Of a DNA stretch of 6,832 bases, positions 1 to 5,692 are shown in pieces (within the stretch, counting starts at the first letter, position 1; every line of letters starts with the position of its first letter). The notes under the pieces are model-generated. The model was not told the DNA's origin, made no database searches, and saw only the letters and a program-made list of their open reading frames with translations. The stretch spans positions 1 to 6,832 of the forward strand of contig CABKMN010000128.1 of NCBI GenBank assembly GCA_902373525.1, given 5' to 3'. A program made the position numbers and the translations under genes. The stretch comes from an uncultured Bilophila sp. Its GTDB lineage: Bacteria > Desulfobacterota > Desulfovibrionia > Desulfovibrionales > Desulfovibrionaceae.

Positions 1-45
1 GGGGAGGGGAGGAAGCCCTTCTTCGGAAAGGTTCCTCCCCTCCCC
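1..45. repeat. Long GC-rich palindrome, first copy of a recurring intergenic element
   Basis: Positions 1-14 (GGGGAGGGGAGGAA) are the exact reverse complement of 32-45. Inside them a smaller stem closes on a C(TTCG)G tetraloop at 21-26, with one mismatch and a one-base bulge between the two stems. The transcript would form a very stable hairpin. No T-run follows on either strand, so it is not a textbook intrinsic terminator. Related elements at 1669-1708 and 3407-3441 lie a few bases after stop codons, so this one probably marks the end of a gene left of the window. It ends only 15 bases before the murJ ribosome binding site, leaving little room for a separate promoter. Confidence 0.75.
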
Positions 46-60
46 GACGCCCCGCCTCCG

Positions 61-65
61 AAGGA
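61..65 (+). promoter_or_regulatory. Ribosome binding site deciding the GTG start of murJ
   Basis: AAGGA lies six bases before the GTG at 72. The alternative in-frame ATG at 96 has no purine-rich site at a usable distance, so the GTG is preferred. Confidence 0.6.
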
Positions 66-71
66 TTCCCG

Positions 72-1661
72 GTGCGACTGACAGCGACGCATAAAATGGG
101 CATAGCGGCCCTGATCATGGCGGGCAGCGTGTTCCTGTCCCGACTGATGGGCCTTGTGCGGGACAAGGTGGTCTCGTGGCAATTCGGAGCGGGCGCGGAA
201 TCGGACGTGTATTTCGCGGCGTTCGTGGTGCCGGACTTTCTCAACTACCTGCTGGCGGGCGGCTACATTTCGATCACGTTGATCCCGCTGCTCTCCAAAC
301 GCTTCGAAGAGGACGAGGCCGACGGCTGGCGGTTCTTCTCGGCGGTGTTCTGGTGGGCGGCCATCGGCATCGCGGCGCTCACCGTGATCGCGTGGGCCTT
401 CGCGCCGGAACTCGCCCAACTGGTCGGCCCCGGCTTCACGCCGGAAAAGCAGGAACGGCTGGCCCATTTCCTCCGCATCATCCTCCCGGCGCAGGTGTTT
501 TTCCTGCCCGGCGCGTGCGTGTCCGCCCTGCTCTACATCCGCAAGCAGTTCCTCGCGCCCGCGCTCACCCCGCTCATCTACAACGGATGCATCATCGCGG
601 GCGGCCTGCTCGTCACCGGACGCGGCATGGAGGGCTTCTGCTGGGGCGTGCTGTTCGGGGCGGCCACGGGCTCGTTCCTGCTGCCGGTCATGGCGGCGCG
701 CGCCCGGAGCGTCCTGCCCGAGGGCGTCCCTTCCGGCCTGCGTCTGCGCCTCGTCCTGCGGCATCCGCTCCTGAAGCGGCTCCTCCTGCTGGCCCTGCCG
801 CTGATGCTCGGCGTGTCCATCGTGGCGATGGACGAACAGTTCGTGCGCATCTTCGGCTCGATGGCGGGCGAGGGAGCGGTCAGCCTCCTGAGCTACGCCC
901 GGCGCATCATGCTCGTGCCCGTGGGCGTGGTGGCGCAGGCCGCGGGCGTGGCCTCCTTCCCGTTCCTCGCCGCACTGGCGGCGCGGGGCGACGAAACCGG
1001 CTTCGACGCGACCCTCGGCTCGGCCCTGCGCGGGAGCATGCTCGTAGTCATCCCGCTCACGGCCTACATGATGGCCGTGGCCCTGCCCACGCTCGGCTTC
1101 ATCTTCGAAGGCGGGCGCTTCTCCGCCGAGGAAACCGTCCTCGCCGCGCCGCTGCTGCAAATCCTGCTGCTCTCCGTGCCCTTCTGGGTGGTGCAGCAGG
1201 TCATAGGCCGGGCCTTCTACGCTCGGCAGAACACCCTCACTCCCGCCGTGGTGGGAACCGTGGCCACGCTCGCGGCCCTGCCGGTCTATCCGCTGGCGGT
1301 AAGGCTCTGGGGAGCCTTCGGCGTCGCCATGCTGACCACGCTCTGCCTGTTCGTCTACACCGTCGTCCTGTCGTGGTTCTGGGTCCGCAAGCACGGCTCC
1401 GGCGCGTTCGACGGCATGGCCCGCCTGATCGCCAAGGGGCTCCTGCTCGCCCTGCCGGGCACCGCGCTGGCCTTCCTCGCCGTCTACGGACTGCCCGCGC
1501 GTCTGCCGCTCTGGCTGCCGTCCCTGTACGCATGGCTCCCCGCCGCCCTGCGTCATGCGGTCATCTGCGGCATCGCCGGGATCGTGTTCGCCGTCCCCTA
1601 TCTCGTTCTCGCCAAGCTGTTCATGCCCCAAGCTCTGTGCCTGCGGAGGAGGCGGGGATAG
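72..1661 (+). CDS. murJ: MurJ/MviN-family lipid II flippase homologue
   Basis: A 529-residue polytopic inner-membrane protein of the MurJ (MviN) branch of the MOP exporter superfamily, which flips lipid-linked peptidoglycan precursor to the periplasmic side. Length and the run of hydrophobic segments fit the family's 14-helix fold. The N-terminal hallmark is present: LSRLMGLVRD (22-31) followed by FGAGAESD. R24 and R30 correspond to E. coli R18 and R24, and R278 in YARRIMLVP corresponds to R270. The usual LLRRxFAEGAF motif after helix 1 is replaced by DFLNYLLAGGYIS, so the arginine matching E. coli R52 is absent. It may therefore be a divergent paralogue rather than the housekeeping flippase. 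The GTG start is chosen on its AAGGA site. The gene converges on the FAD dehydrogenase gene and stops 7 bases before the shared hairpin. Family assignment is firm; substrate is inferred. Confidence 0.88.
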   Translation: MRLTATHKMGIAALIMAGSVFLSRLMGLVRDKVVSWQFGAGAESDVYFAAFVVPDFLNYLLAGGYISITLIPLLSKRFEEDEADGWRFFSAVFWWAAIGIAALTVIAWAFAPELAQLVGPGFTPEKQERLAHFLRIILPAQVFFLPGACVSALLYIRKQFLAPALTPLIYNGCIIAGGLLVTGRGMEGFCWGVLFGAATGSFLLPVMAARARSVLPEGVPSGLRLRLVLRHPLLKRLLLLALPLMLGVSIVAMDEQFVRIFGSMAGEGAVSLLSYARRIMLVPVGVVAQAAGVASFPFLAALAARGDETGFDATLGSALRGSMLVVIPLTAYMMAVALPTLGFIFEGGRFSAEETVLAAPLLQILLLSVPFWVVQQVIGRAFYARQNTLTPAVVGTVATLAALPVYPLAVRLWGAFGVAMLTTLCLFVYTVVLSWFWVRKHGSGAFDGMARLIAKGLLLALPGTALAFLAVYGLPARLPLWLPSLYAWLPAALRHAVICGIAGIVFAVPYLVLAKLFMPQALCLRRRRG

Positions 1662-1668
1662 ACGCTTT

Positions 1669-1708
1669 GGGGAGGGGGAACCTTTCTTCAGAAAGGTTCC
1701 CCCTCCCT
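1669..1708. terminator. Shared bidirectional terminator-like hairpin between convergent genes
   Basis: An 18-base arm (1669-1686) pairs with 1691-1708 around the loop TTCA; 17 pairs are Watson-Crick and the outermost is G-T. It sits 7 bases after the murJ stop and 11 bases after the stop of the minus-strand FAD gene, the expected place for a terminator serving both. No uridine tract follows in either direction, so the mechanism would be non-canonical. It is the best-formed copy of the palindrome seen at 1-45, 3407-3441 and 6801-6832. Confidence 0.75.
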
Positions 1709-1719
1709 TCCCCAATCTT

Positions 1720-3126
1720 CTATTCCTTTCCTGCCTTCGCCCCTCCAAACTTCTTCACAATGGCCTTGGCGGGAATGATGCCGGTGGCGGCTGCGGAAAC
1801 GATGTTCCCGGAGACGCCGGGGCCGTCGCCTGCGACGAAGAGGTTGGAAACGGAGGTTTCGAGATCGTTGGACGTGGCGACCTGCGTGGAAAAGAACTTG
1901 ATCTCGGGCGCGTACAACAGCGTCGAATCGTCGGCGATGCCCGGAACGACCAGATTGAGCTGCTCTAGCCCCTCCACGAGATTGGTCACGATGCGGCCCG
2001 GAAGCGCCATCGCGATGTCGCCGGGCGTCACTTCGGTGAGCGTAGGCTCGACGTAGCCGTTGTGGATGCGTTGCCATGTGGACCGCCGCCCGCGCCGCAG
2101 GTCCCCGAGGCGCTGGAGGATCGGCTTGCCGCCGCCGATGAGCGTAGCGAGCTTGCCGATGGCGACGCCGTACCCGTGGCTGTCCGATACCGGATCGGTC
2201 AGGACAACCCGGGACAGGAAGGCGAAGTTCGTGTTGTCGGACTTGCGGTTGCGGTAGGCGTGCCCGTTCACGCATACGAAATCCTGATAGTTCTCAAGCG
2301 TGATGAACCCGGCGGGGTTGGTGCAGAATGTCCGGGTTTGGTCGTCGTACCGCTGCGTCTGCACAAAAAACGTGGGATCATAAATCACGTCGGTAAGATC
2401 GGACATCACGTCGTTGTGCGTTTCCACGCGCACGCCCACCTCGATGCCGCGCTGTTGGAGCTCCATGCCGTACTTCTTGGCCATCTCGCCCATCCAGTCC
2501 GCGCCCACTCGGCCCGGCGCAAGGATCGCGGCCCGGCAGCGCAGCTCGCCCTTGTCCGTAATCAGCCCGCGCACCCCGCCGTCTTCAACCTCGACCCGCT
2601 CCACGGTTTCACCCGTACGGATGACGACGCCCCGCTCCTGAAGCACTTCGCACATCCCGTCGATATGATTGGGAAGGCAGTCGCTGCCCAGATGCTTCTG
2701 GCGGATGAGGAGCAGATCGACGCCGTGCTTTTTCGCTTCCTTGCGGATGGCTCTGGCGCTCTCGATATCCGAGGGGAACACCGGCGCGGTCATGCCGAAA
2801 CGGTCGAAAATCGCCTCCGTTTCCCCGATGAGCGCCTCGGCTTCGGAGCGGGGCAAAAACTGCGTGAGATCGGTCTTGCCGAGCTTATGGATGAAATTCA
2901 GTTTTCCGTCGGAAAAGAGCCCGCCTCCGCCCATCCCCGAGAGGATGTGGCAGGGATCGCACTTCATGCACTTCTTGGTCTTGCCGAGCGGACAGCCCCG
3001 CTTTTTCACCATGTTGCCGCGCTCCACGATACAGACGGAAAGGTCCGAGTGATCGGCGAGCCACCAGGCCGCAAACAGCCCGGCAGGGCCGCCGCCCACG
3101 ATGATGACGTCAAACGTGTTCGACAT
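1720..3126 (-). CDS. FAD-dependent dehydrogenase, COG2509 type
   Basis: A 468-residue soluble flavoprotein. The N-terminal Rossmann fold has DVIIVGGGPAGL (6-17) with the ribose-binding acidic residue E35 in CIVERG. A four-cysteine motif (C45, C53, C56, C59) comes next, then the family signature GGGGLFSDGKLN (66-77). Further family blocks are HLGSD (145-149), ILAPGRVG (201-208) and the C-terminal FAD-binding LYAPEIKF and FVAGDGPGVSGNI (430-442). These match the widespread but poorly characterised NAD(P)/FAD-dependent dehydrogenases of COG2509, distantly similar to geranylgeranyl reductase-type flavoproteins; the substrate is unknown. No signal peptide or membrane helix, so cytoplasmic. The ATG start has a strong GGAGGA six bases upstream (3133-3138). 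The hairpins and terminator-like site at 3171-3441 argue that it is transcribed apart from the lipoprotein gene upstream. Confidence 0.9.
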   Translation of the reverse strand: MSNTFDVIIVGGGPAGLFAAWWLADHSDLSVCIVERGNMVKKRGCPLGKTKKCMKCDPCHILSGMGGGGLFSDGKLNFIHKLGKTDLTQFLPRSEAEALIGETEAIFDRFGMTAPVFPSDIESARAIRKEAKKHGVDLLLIRQKHLGSDCLPNHIDGMCEVLQERGVVIRTGETVERVEVEDGGVRGLITDKGELRCRAAILAPGRVGADWMGEMAKKYGMELQQRGIEVGVRVETHNDVMSDLTDVIYDPTFFVQTQRYDDQTRTFCTNPAGFITLENYQDFVCVNGHAYRNRKSDNTNFAFLSRVVLTDPVSDSHGYGVAIGKLATLIGGGKPILQRLGDLRRGRRSTWQRIHNGYVEPTLTEVTPGDIAMALPGRIVTNLVEGLEQLNLVVPGIADDSTLLYAPEIKFFSTQVATSNDLETSVSNLFVAGDGPGVSGNIVSAAATGIIPAKAIVKKFGGAKAGKE

Positions 3127-3170
3127 GCTGAATCCTCCAGAAAGGATGAATGGTCAGGGGAAAACGCAAG

Positions 3171-3190
3171 AAAAAACCCGCAAGCGCGGG
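3171..3190 (-). terminator. Small hairpin with six-T tract, terminator or attenuator ahead of the FAD gene
   Basis: On the minus strand CCCGC, loop GCTT, GCGGG are followed directly by six T (3176-3171). This is the only site in the window with the intrinsic-terminator pattern. The stem is only five pairs, so strength is uncertain. It lies 44 bases upstream of the FAD-gene start. It could stop read-through from the lipoprotein gene, or, if the promoter is at 3191-3230, act as a leader attenuator. Confidence 0.5.
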
Positions 3191-3230
3191 ATTGTAGAAT
3201 GAGCATGCCCGGTTTCGGAACACCTGTCAA
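3191..3230 (-). promoter_or_regulatory. Candidate promoter elements for the FAD dehydrogenase gene
   Basis: On the minus strand a perfect -35 hexamer TTGACA lies at 3230-3225 and a good -10 hexamer TACAAT at 3196-3191, but 28 bases separate them. At the standard 17-base spacing TTGACA faces only CATGCT; TACAAT at 18-base spacing has the weak -35 TTCCGA. A promoter here is likely, but which pair is used cannot be settled by eye. Confidence 0.4.
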
Positions 3231-3406
3231 ACGAATGGCGCACCTTCTCACGCCTCCGCGCCTTCACGGCATGCGGCCCGCCGCTTTCCCCAAACAAGGC
3301 CGCTCCACAAAAGTACGGCGTGTAAAACTCCGCCAACGGCCCATAGGAAGAAACGGGAAGAGAGGCCCGATAAGGCCGGGAACTTTGAAGAGAAGGAAGG
3401 TTTGGG

Positions 3407-3441
3407 GAGGAGGGGAAACGTTCTGGAAGTTCCCCCTCCTC
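3407..3441. repeat. Degenerate copy of the GC-rich palindrome after the lipoprotein gene
   Basis: Arms 3407-3419 and 3429-3441 pair over 13 positions, 12 Watson-Crick plus one that is G-U in the minus-strand transcript. The core is TTCCAGAA instead of the TTTC-TTCA-GAAA of the 1669-1708 copy. It starts 7 bases after the stop of the minus-strand lipoprotein gene, consistent with a 3'-end role. No T-run follows on the minus strand. Confidence 0.65.
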
Positions 3442-3448
3442 ATTTCAC

Positions 3449-4366
3449 TTACTGCCCATAGGTCACATGCAGCTCGTCATCGACGAAAAAGACGGCCTGC
3501 ATGTTCTTGCCCACGGCCTGCGCCGCCGCGGCGGCGAGCTGCGGCAAGATGGCGCGAGTGTTGGCCTTGGAACCGCCGCTCGTCACCACGACGCGCCACA
3601 GGACGGCCTCGCTCGGCACGTCCTCCGCGCCCGGCCCGAACAGCGGCGGGGCGTAGGGAGGCTCCCTGTCGGGATCGGCCCCCGTCGCCTTCAACGGCGC
3701 GGCGTAGGGAGGTTTGCCGAGGGCGCTCCCGTCAAGCGAAAGCGGCGGCGCGTACGGTCCTTTGGAAAGGTCCGAAGGCTCGGCCTTCTTCCGAACGGGG
3801 GGAGCGGAGGCGAAACCCGCCTTCCGCACGCCGGGCGCCAGAGCCTCCAGCGTGGCGCGCGGCAAGGCGTCCGCGAGCAGGGCCTCCACAATGAAAACTC
3901 GGGAATACACGGCCTGAACGGACGGCTCGGGATAATAGAACCCCTGCCGGACATACCCGAACGGCCCTCTCCGCCACGGCGAGCGCCCGAAACCGACTCC
4001 GGCGCTCATGCGGGGACCGTACAGGAACGGGTCCGCCCGCTCCACCACATAGGTGGGGCCTTCGGTCAGCCACCAGATACGCACCAGCACGTCCGCATCG
4101 GCGGCGTCATCGGGATTCGACAGCCATTTCCAGTTGTACAGGGAAAGGACGTTGGCCAACGGGACCGCCGACTGCTCAACTCCGGCGAGCGTTTCCGCGT
4201 CGGCCCCGGACACCCCCGGCACAGCCGCCCACGTCACGCCCTTGGGGATGGGGCCGGCCTTCGCATTGGCCTGTACCGTAGCGGCGATACGGGTGCCGCA
4301 CCCGGCCGTCAGCAAGGCCGACAGCACGATGAGAAACCAAAGAACGAGAACTCCAACACGCCGCAT
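3449..4366 (-). CDS. Putative lipoprotein, DUF4136-like, with a Pro-rich repeat insert
   Basis: A 305-residue protein. The N-terminus is a lipoprotein signal peptide: MRR, a hydrophobic run (4-19), then LLTAGC with lipidated C23. Residue +2 is Gly, so outer-membrane sorting is expected under the E. coli rule. The mature part has YNWKW (77-81), DADVLVRIWW (90-99), a Gly/Arg/aromatic-rich stretch (about 117-145) and LWRVVVTSGG near the C-terminus (256-265). This order resembles DUF4136-type lipoproteins of unknown function, a tentative match. Between the halves is a Pro-rich insert with three PYAxPL units (from residues 204, 220 and 237). The frame stays open upstream to 4486, but the ATG at 4366 is chosen because it starts the signal peptide and has GGGAGG (4371-4376) four bases upstream. 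The coding region ends seven bases before the degenerate palindrome. Confidence 0.75.
   Translation of the reverse strand: MRRVGVLVLWFLIVLSALLTAGCGTRIAATVQANAKAGPIPKGVTWAAVPGVSGADAETLAGVEQSAVPLANVLSLYNWKWLSNPDDAADADVLVRIWWLTEGPTYVVERADPFLYGPRMSAGVGFGRSPWRRGPFGYVRQGFYYPEPSVQAVYSRVFIVEALLADALPRATLEALAPGVRKAGFASAPPVRKKAEPSDLSKGPYAPPLSLDGSALGKPPYAAPLKATGADPDREPPYAPPLFGPGAEDVPSEAVLWRVVVTSGGSKANTRAILPQLAAAAAQAVGKNMQAVFFVDDELHVTYGQ
3641..3757 (-). repeat. Three PYA(P/A)PL peptide repeats inside the lipoprotein gene
   Basis: PYAPPL, PYAAPL and PYAPPL occur at residues 204, 220 and 237 of the lipoprotein, spaced 16 and 17 residues, each preceded by GP, KPP or EPP. On the plus strand two units show as the shared string CGTAGGGAGG near 3650 and 3703; the third (near 3750) has diverged. 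This reads as tandem duplication of an extended Pro-rich linker. Confidence 0.6.
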
Positions 4367-4385
4367 GATGCCTCCCGTCCCGTTC

Positions 4386-4415
4386 CGGGCAGCTTGCCCG
4401 ACGGGGCTATCCCCG
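4386..4415 (-). promoter_or_regulatory. Two tandem small hairpins in the lipoprotein-gene leader
   Basis: CGGGC/GCCCG (4386-4390 with 4396-4400) and CGGGG/CCCCG (4402-4406 with 4411-4415) form two adjacent perfect five-pair stems with loops of five and four bases. They lie between the candidate -10 at 4434-4439 and the GGGAGG ribosome binding site at 4371-4376. They would be part of the 5' untranslated leader of the lipoprotein transcript. A role in mRNA stability or translation is possible but not shown. Confidence 0.35.
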
Positions 4416-4433
4416 CAAAAAGGCAGGAAAGAC

Positions 4434-4462
4434 ATCATACGGAAAAGTGCCCGCGCCCGCAA
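4434..4462 (-). promoter_or_regulatory. Candidate sigma-70-type promoter for the lipoprotein gene
   Basis: On the minus strand TTGCGG (4462-4457) and TATGAT (4439-4434) are separated by 17 bases. The -10 matches consensus at five of six positions, the -35 at three. Transcription would begin near 4427 and give a leader of about 60 bases with the two small hairpins. Confidence 0.4.
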
Positions 4463-4472
4463 TCGACCGTTG

Positions 4473-4511
4473 CCGGAGGTTCGCACCGGGGCGCTCCTCC
4501 GGCCCGGTGCG
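4473..4511 (-). terminator. Interleaved inverted repeats just after the 133-residue gene
   Basis: CGCACCGGG (4482-4490) is complemented exactly by 4503-4511, and CCGGAGG (4473-4479) exactly by 4496-4502. The first arm of the nine-pair stem lies in the loop of the seven-pair stem, so the two compete or form a pseudoknot-like fold. The structure begins two bases after the stop codon at 4514, suggesting a 3'-end role, but no T-run follows closely on the minus strand. Confidence 0.4.
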
Positions 4512-4513
4512 GA

Positions 4514-4915
4514 CTAGGACGACAAGCGCTCGGGAAGCGCTTTCCAATACCAGTCGTAGACGAGCGAACCCGCGTGCCATTCTCCCGAATGTTCGAAGAA
4601 TCCGAGGATGGCGCCTTCCCCTTCGGAAACGTTTTCCGCCGGGAACGCCAATTGTTTGGCCCGGAAAATCAGCGCCAGGTCTTCAAGCAGATTCATCCAG
4701 TGGCTTCCGTCATCTTGTGGAAGCGTTGCCAACTCGTTGAAAAAATGCTTTGAAAAGGGCATATCTTCCGTTACGCAAGCGTCCAGCGTGGACGCCATTT
4801 CCGCAACGCGGCGCAACCCGTTGATGACGAGGCATCCGATGCGGGCGCGCTCCACGGGCATGTCGAGCAAACGGACAGAAGCGGCTTCAATACGTTGTTT
4901 ATTTTGTGAAAACAT
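4514..4915 (-). CDS. Hypothetical protein, 133 residues, not recognised
   Basis: I do not recognise this family. The protein appears soluble and mostly helical, with no signal peptide or membrane segment. The N-terminal third (MFSQNKQRIEAASV) is basic; the rest is acidic. The C-terminus is rich in aromatics (WHAGSLVYDWYW, about residues 114-125). The ATG at 4915 is chosen because GGAGG (4921-4925) sits five bases upstream; an overlapping GTG at 4918 would leave only two. Hand counts give about 55% GC overall, falling below 50% towards the 5' end, against roughly 65-75% in neighbouring genes, so recent acquisition is possible. It is co-directional with the lipoprotein gene, but the 147-base gap holds a hairpin and a candidate promoter, so they need not be co-transcribed. 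It faces the TPR lipoprotein gene head to head. Confidence 0.6.
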   Translation of the reverse strand: MFSQNKQRIEAASVRLLDMPVERARIGCLVINGLRRVAEMASTLDACVTEDMPFSKHFFNELATLPQDDGSHWMNLLEDLALIFRAKQLAFPAENVSEGEGAILGFFEHSGEWHAGSLVYDWYWKALPERLSS

Positions 4916-4920
4916 CACTA

Positions 4921-4929
4921 CCTCCGGAG
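4921..4929. promoter_or_regulatory. Palindromic double ribosome binding site shared by divergent genes
   Basis: CCTCCGGAG contains the perfect palindrome CTCCGGAG. Read on the minus strand it gives GGAGG five bases before the ATG at 4915. Read on the plus strand it gives GGAG nine bases before the ATG at 4939. If both starts are right, only 23 bases separate them, so each 5' leader would overlap the other gene. Confidence 0.5.
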
Positions 4930-4930
4930 T

Positions 4931-5000
4931 CTTTTTATATGATAATAAATATAGAAAGTTTTAACATTAGTAATCGTCTTCTATATAGTCTAATAAATAA
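4931..5000. other. AT-rich island at the divergent junction
   Basis: Only 12 of 70 bases are G or C (about 17%), in a window otherwise near 65%. It lies at the head-to-head junction of the 133-residue gene and the TPR lipoprotein gene and contains many TATA-like strings on both strands. Promoters for both genes probably lie here. If the plus-strand ATG at 4939 is used, the island also encodes the first 20 residues of the lipoprotein, rich in Ile, Asn, Ser and Leu as expected of AT-rich sequence read by chance. Confidence 0.7.
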
Positions 5001-5604
5001 AATCAATCCTTCCCGTTTCAGGCGCGCGGCGGCGCATCTGGCGTTGTTGGCCGTTCTCGTTCTGCCGGGCTGCTCTCTGCTGGAGCCCGCGAAAGAGCCT
5101 CCCAAGCCTGCTAATCCTACGGGGGTGTCCGGCAAATACAACCCGCAGGCGGAGCAGCTTTTCGGGAAGGCCCGCGTGCTGTGGAAAAACGGGGAAACGT
5201 GTTCCGATCCCGAGGCCGCGCTGGACTCTCTTGACGAGGCGCTGAAACTGGAGCCGGATTATCCGCAGGCGCTGATCCGCCGGGGGCTGGCCCTGAGCCA
5301 GCTCGGCTACGCGGACGACGCCTTCGACGACCTCACCAGAGCCATCCGGCTCGAACCGTCCGCCGAGGCCTATCTGTCGCGGGCCATCTGCCTGCTCCAG
5401 CAAGGGAACACCGTCGGCGCGCGCAAGGACCTCGACGAGTCCCTGCGCCTCGACGACGCCTCGTATCGGGCATGGAACATTCTCGGAGCCGTCGCCCTCA
5501 AGGAAGGCAAGGATCAGGAAGCCTGCGACGCCTTCGAGAAGGCCTGCTCGAACGGCGACTGCACCGCCATCGACGCGGCGCGGCGGGAAAAACTTTGCAA
5601 GTAG
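4939..5604 (+). CDS. TPR-repeat lipoprotein with six additional cysteines
   Basis: From the ATG at 4939 this is a 221-residue protein. A basic stretch (NPSRFRR, 23-29) precedes a hydrophobic core (33-42) and LPGC, a lipobox with lipidated C45; Pro at -2 is uncommon but tolerated. Ser at +2 suggests the outer membrane. After a Pro-rich linker (50-60) come about four tetratricopeptide-like helical pairs (roughly 71-107, 108-141, 142-174, 175-207), with typical ALxLEPD and GLALSQLGY blocks. Such proteins usually act as scaffolds for partner proteins. Cysteines at 88, 151, 196, 203, 208 and 220 are notable for an exported protein next to a VKOR-type oxidase. The start is uncertain: the ATG has GGAG nine bases upstream, but the leader would be unusually long and lies in the AT island. 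The reading frame from about 5020 onwards is secure. Confidence 0.8.
   Translation: MIINIESFNISNRLLYSLINKINPSRFRRAAAHLALLAVLVLPGCSLLEPAKEPPKPANPTGVSGKYNPQAEQLFGKARVLWKNGETCSDPEAALDSLDEALKLEPDYPQALIRRGLALSQLGYADDAFDDLTRAIRLEPSAEAYLSRAICLLQQGNTVGARKDLDESLRLDDASYRAWNILGAVALKEGKDQEACDAFEKACSNGDCTAIDAARREKLCK
4961..4989 (+). promoter_or_regulatory. Near-consensus sigma-70-type promoter in the AT island
   Basis: TTAACA (4961-4966) and TATAGT (4984-4989) are exactly 17 bases apart, each matching consensus at five of six positions. Transcription would start near 4996, downstream of the ATG at 4939. It could therefore serve the TPR lipoprotein only if translation begins at a later, non-ATG codon, or if it drives only the downstream part. 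In AT-rich DNA such a match can arise by chance. Confidence 0.4.
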
Positions 5605-5692
5605 CGGCCCGGAGCGGCCTTTCCGCCGCCCACCCGGTCCGCTTTACCTTGCCTATCAAACCCGGTAGAGAAAGCGGGAAAGAGCGTCCGTC

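Larger units (their letters stand above)
3127..3448. other. Intergenic region of 322 bases without a supported gene
   Basis: Lies between two minus-strand genes. It holds the FAD-gene ribosome binding site, a hairpin with a T-run (3171-3190), promoter-like hexamers (3191-3230) and a degenerate palindrome (3407-3441). Between 3231 and 3406 I see no convincing gene on either strand: no tRNA arm signature, and the only minus-strand frame there (3154-3336) needs a TTG start and resembles nothing. The middle could hold a small RNA or a longer leader, but nothing in the sequence demonstrates one. Confidence 0.6.

Noticed and set aside
176..2056. 626-codon open frame on the plus strand
   Set aside because: Overlaps murJ in another frame and crosses the 1669-1708 hairpin into the antisense of the FAD gene. 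Its composition is Arg/His/Pro-biased with no domain pattern.
3154..3336. 60-residue minus-strand frame upstream of the FAD gene
   Set aside because: Needs a TTG start without a clear ribosome binding site, runs through the T-tailed hairpin and has no recognisable sequence.
3191..3406. Possible tRNA before the T-tailed hairpin on the minus strand
   Set aside because: A terminator after an otherwise empty stretch suggested an RNA gene, but no TTCRA-type T-loop, D-arm or acceptor pairing could be found on either strand.
2062..3894. 610-codon open frame on the plus strand
   Set aside because: It runs antisense through the FAD dehydrogenase gene, the intergenic region and part of the lipoprotein gene. 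It is Arg/Ala/Pro-rich with no recognisable motifs, the usual shadow frame in GC-rich DNA.
4367..4486. 40-residue N-terminal extension of the DUF4136-like lipoprotein
   Set aside because: It would place a long Arg-rich segment before the signal peptide, whereas the ATG at 4366 begins a typical lipoprotein signal with a ribosome binding site. The extension also covers the candidate promoter and leader hairpins.
3467..4753. 428-codon plus-strand frame
   Set aside because: Antisense to the lipoprotein and the 133-residue gene, with no motifs; the minus-strand reading has a clear signal peptide and ribosome binding site.
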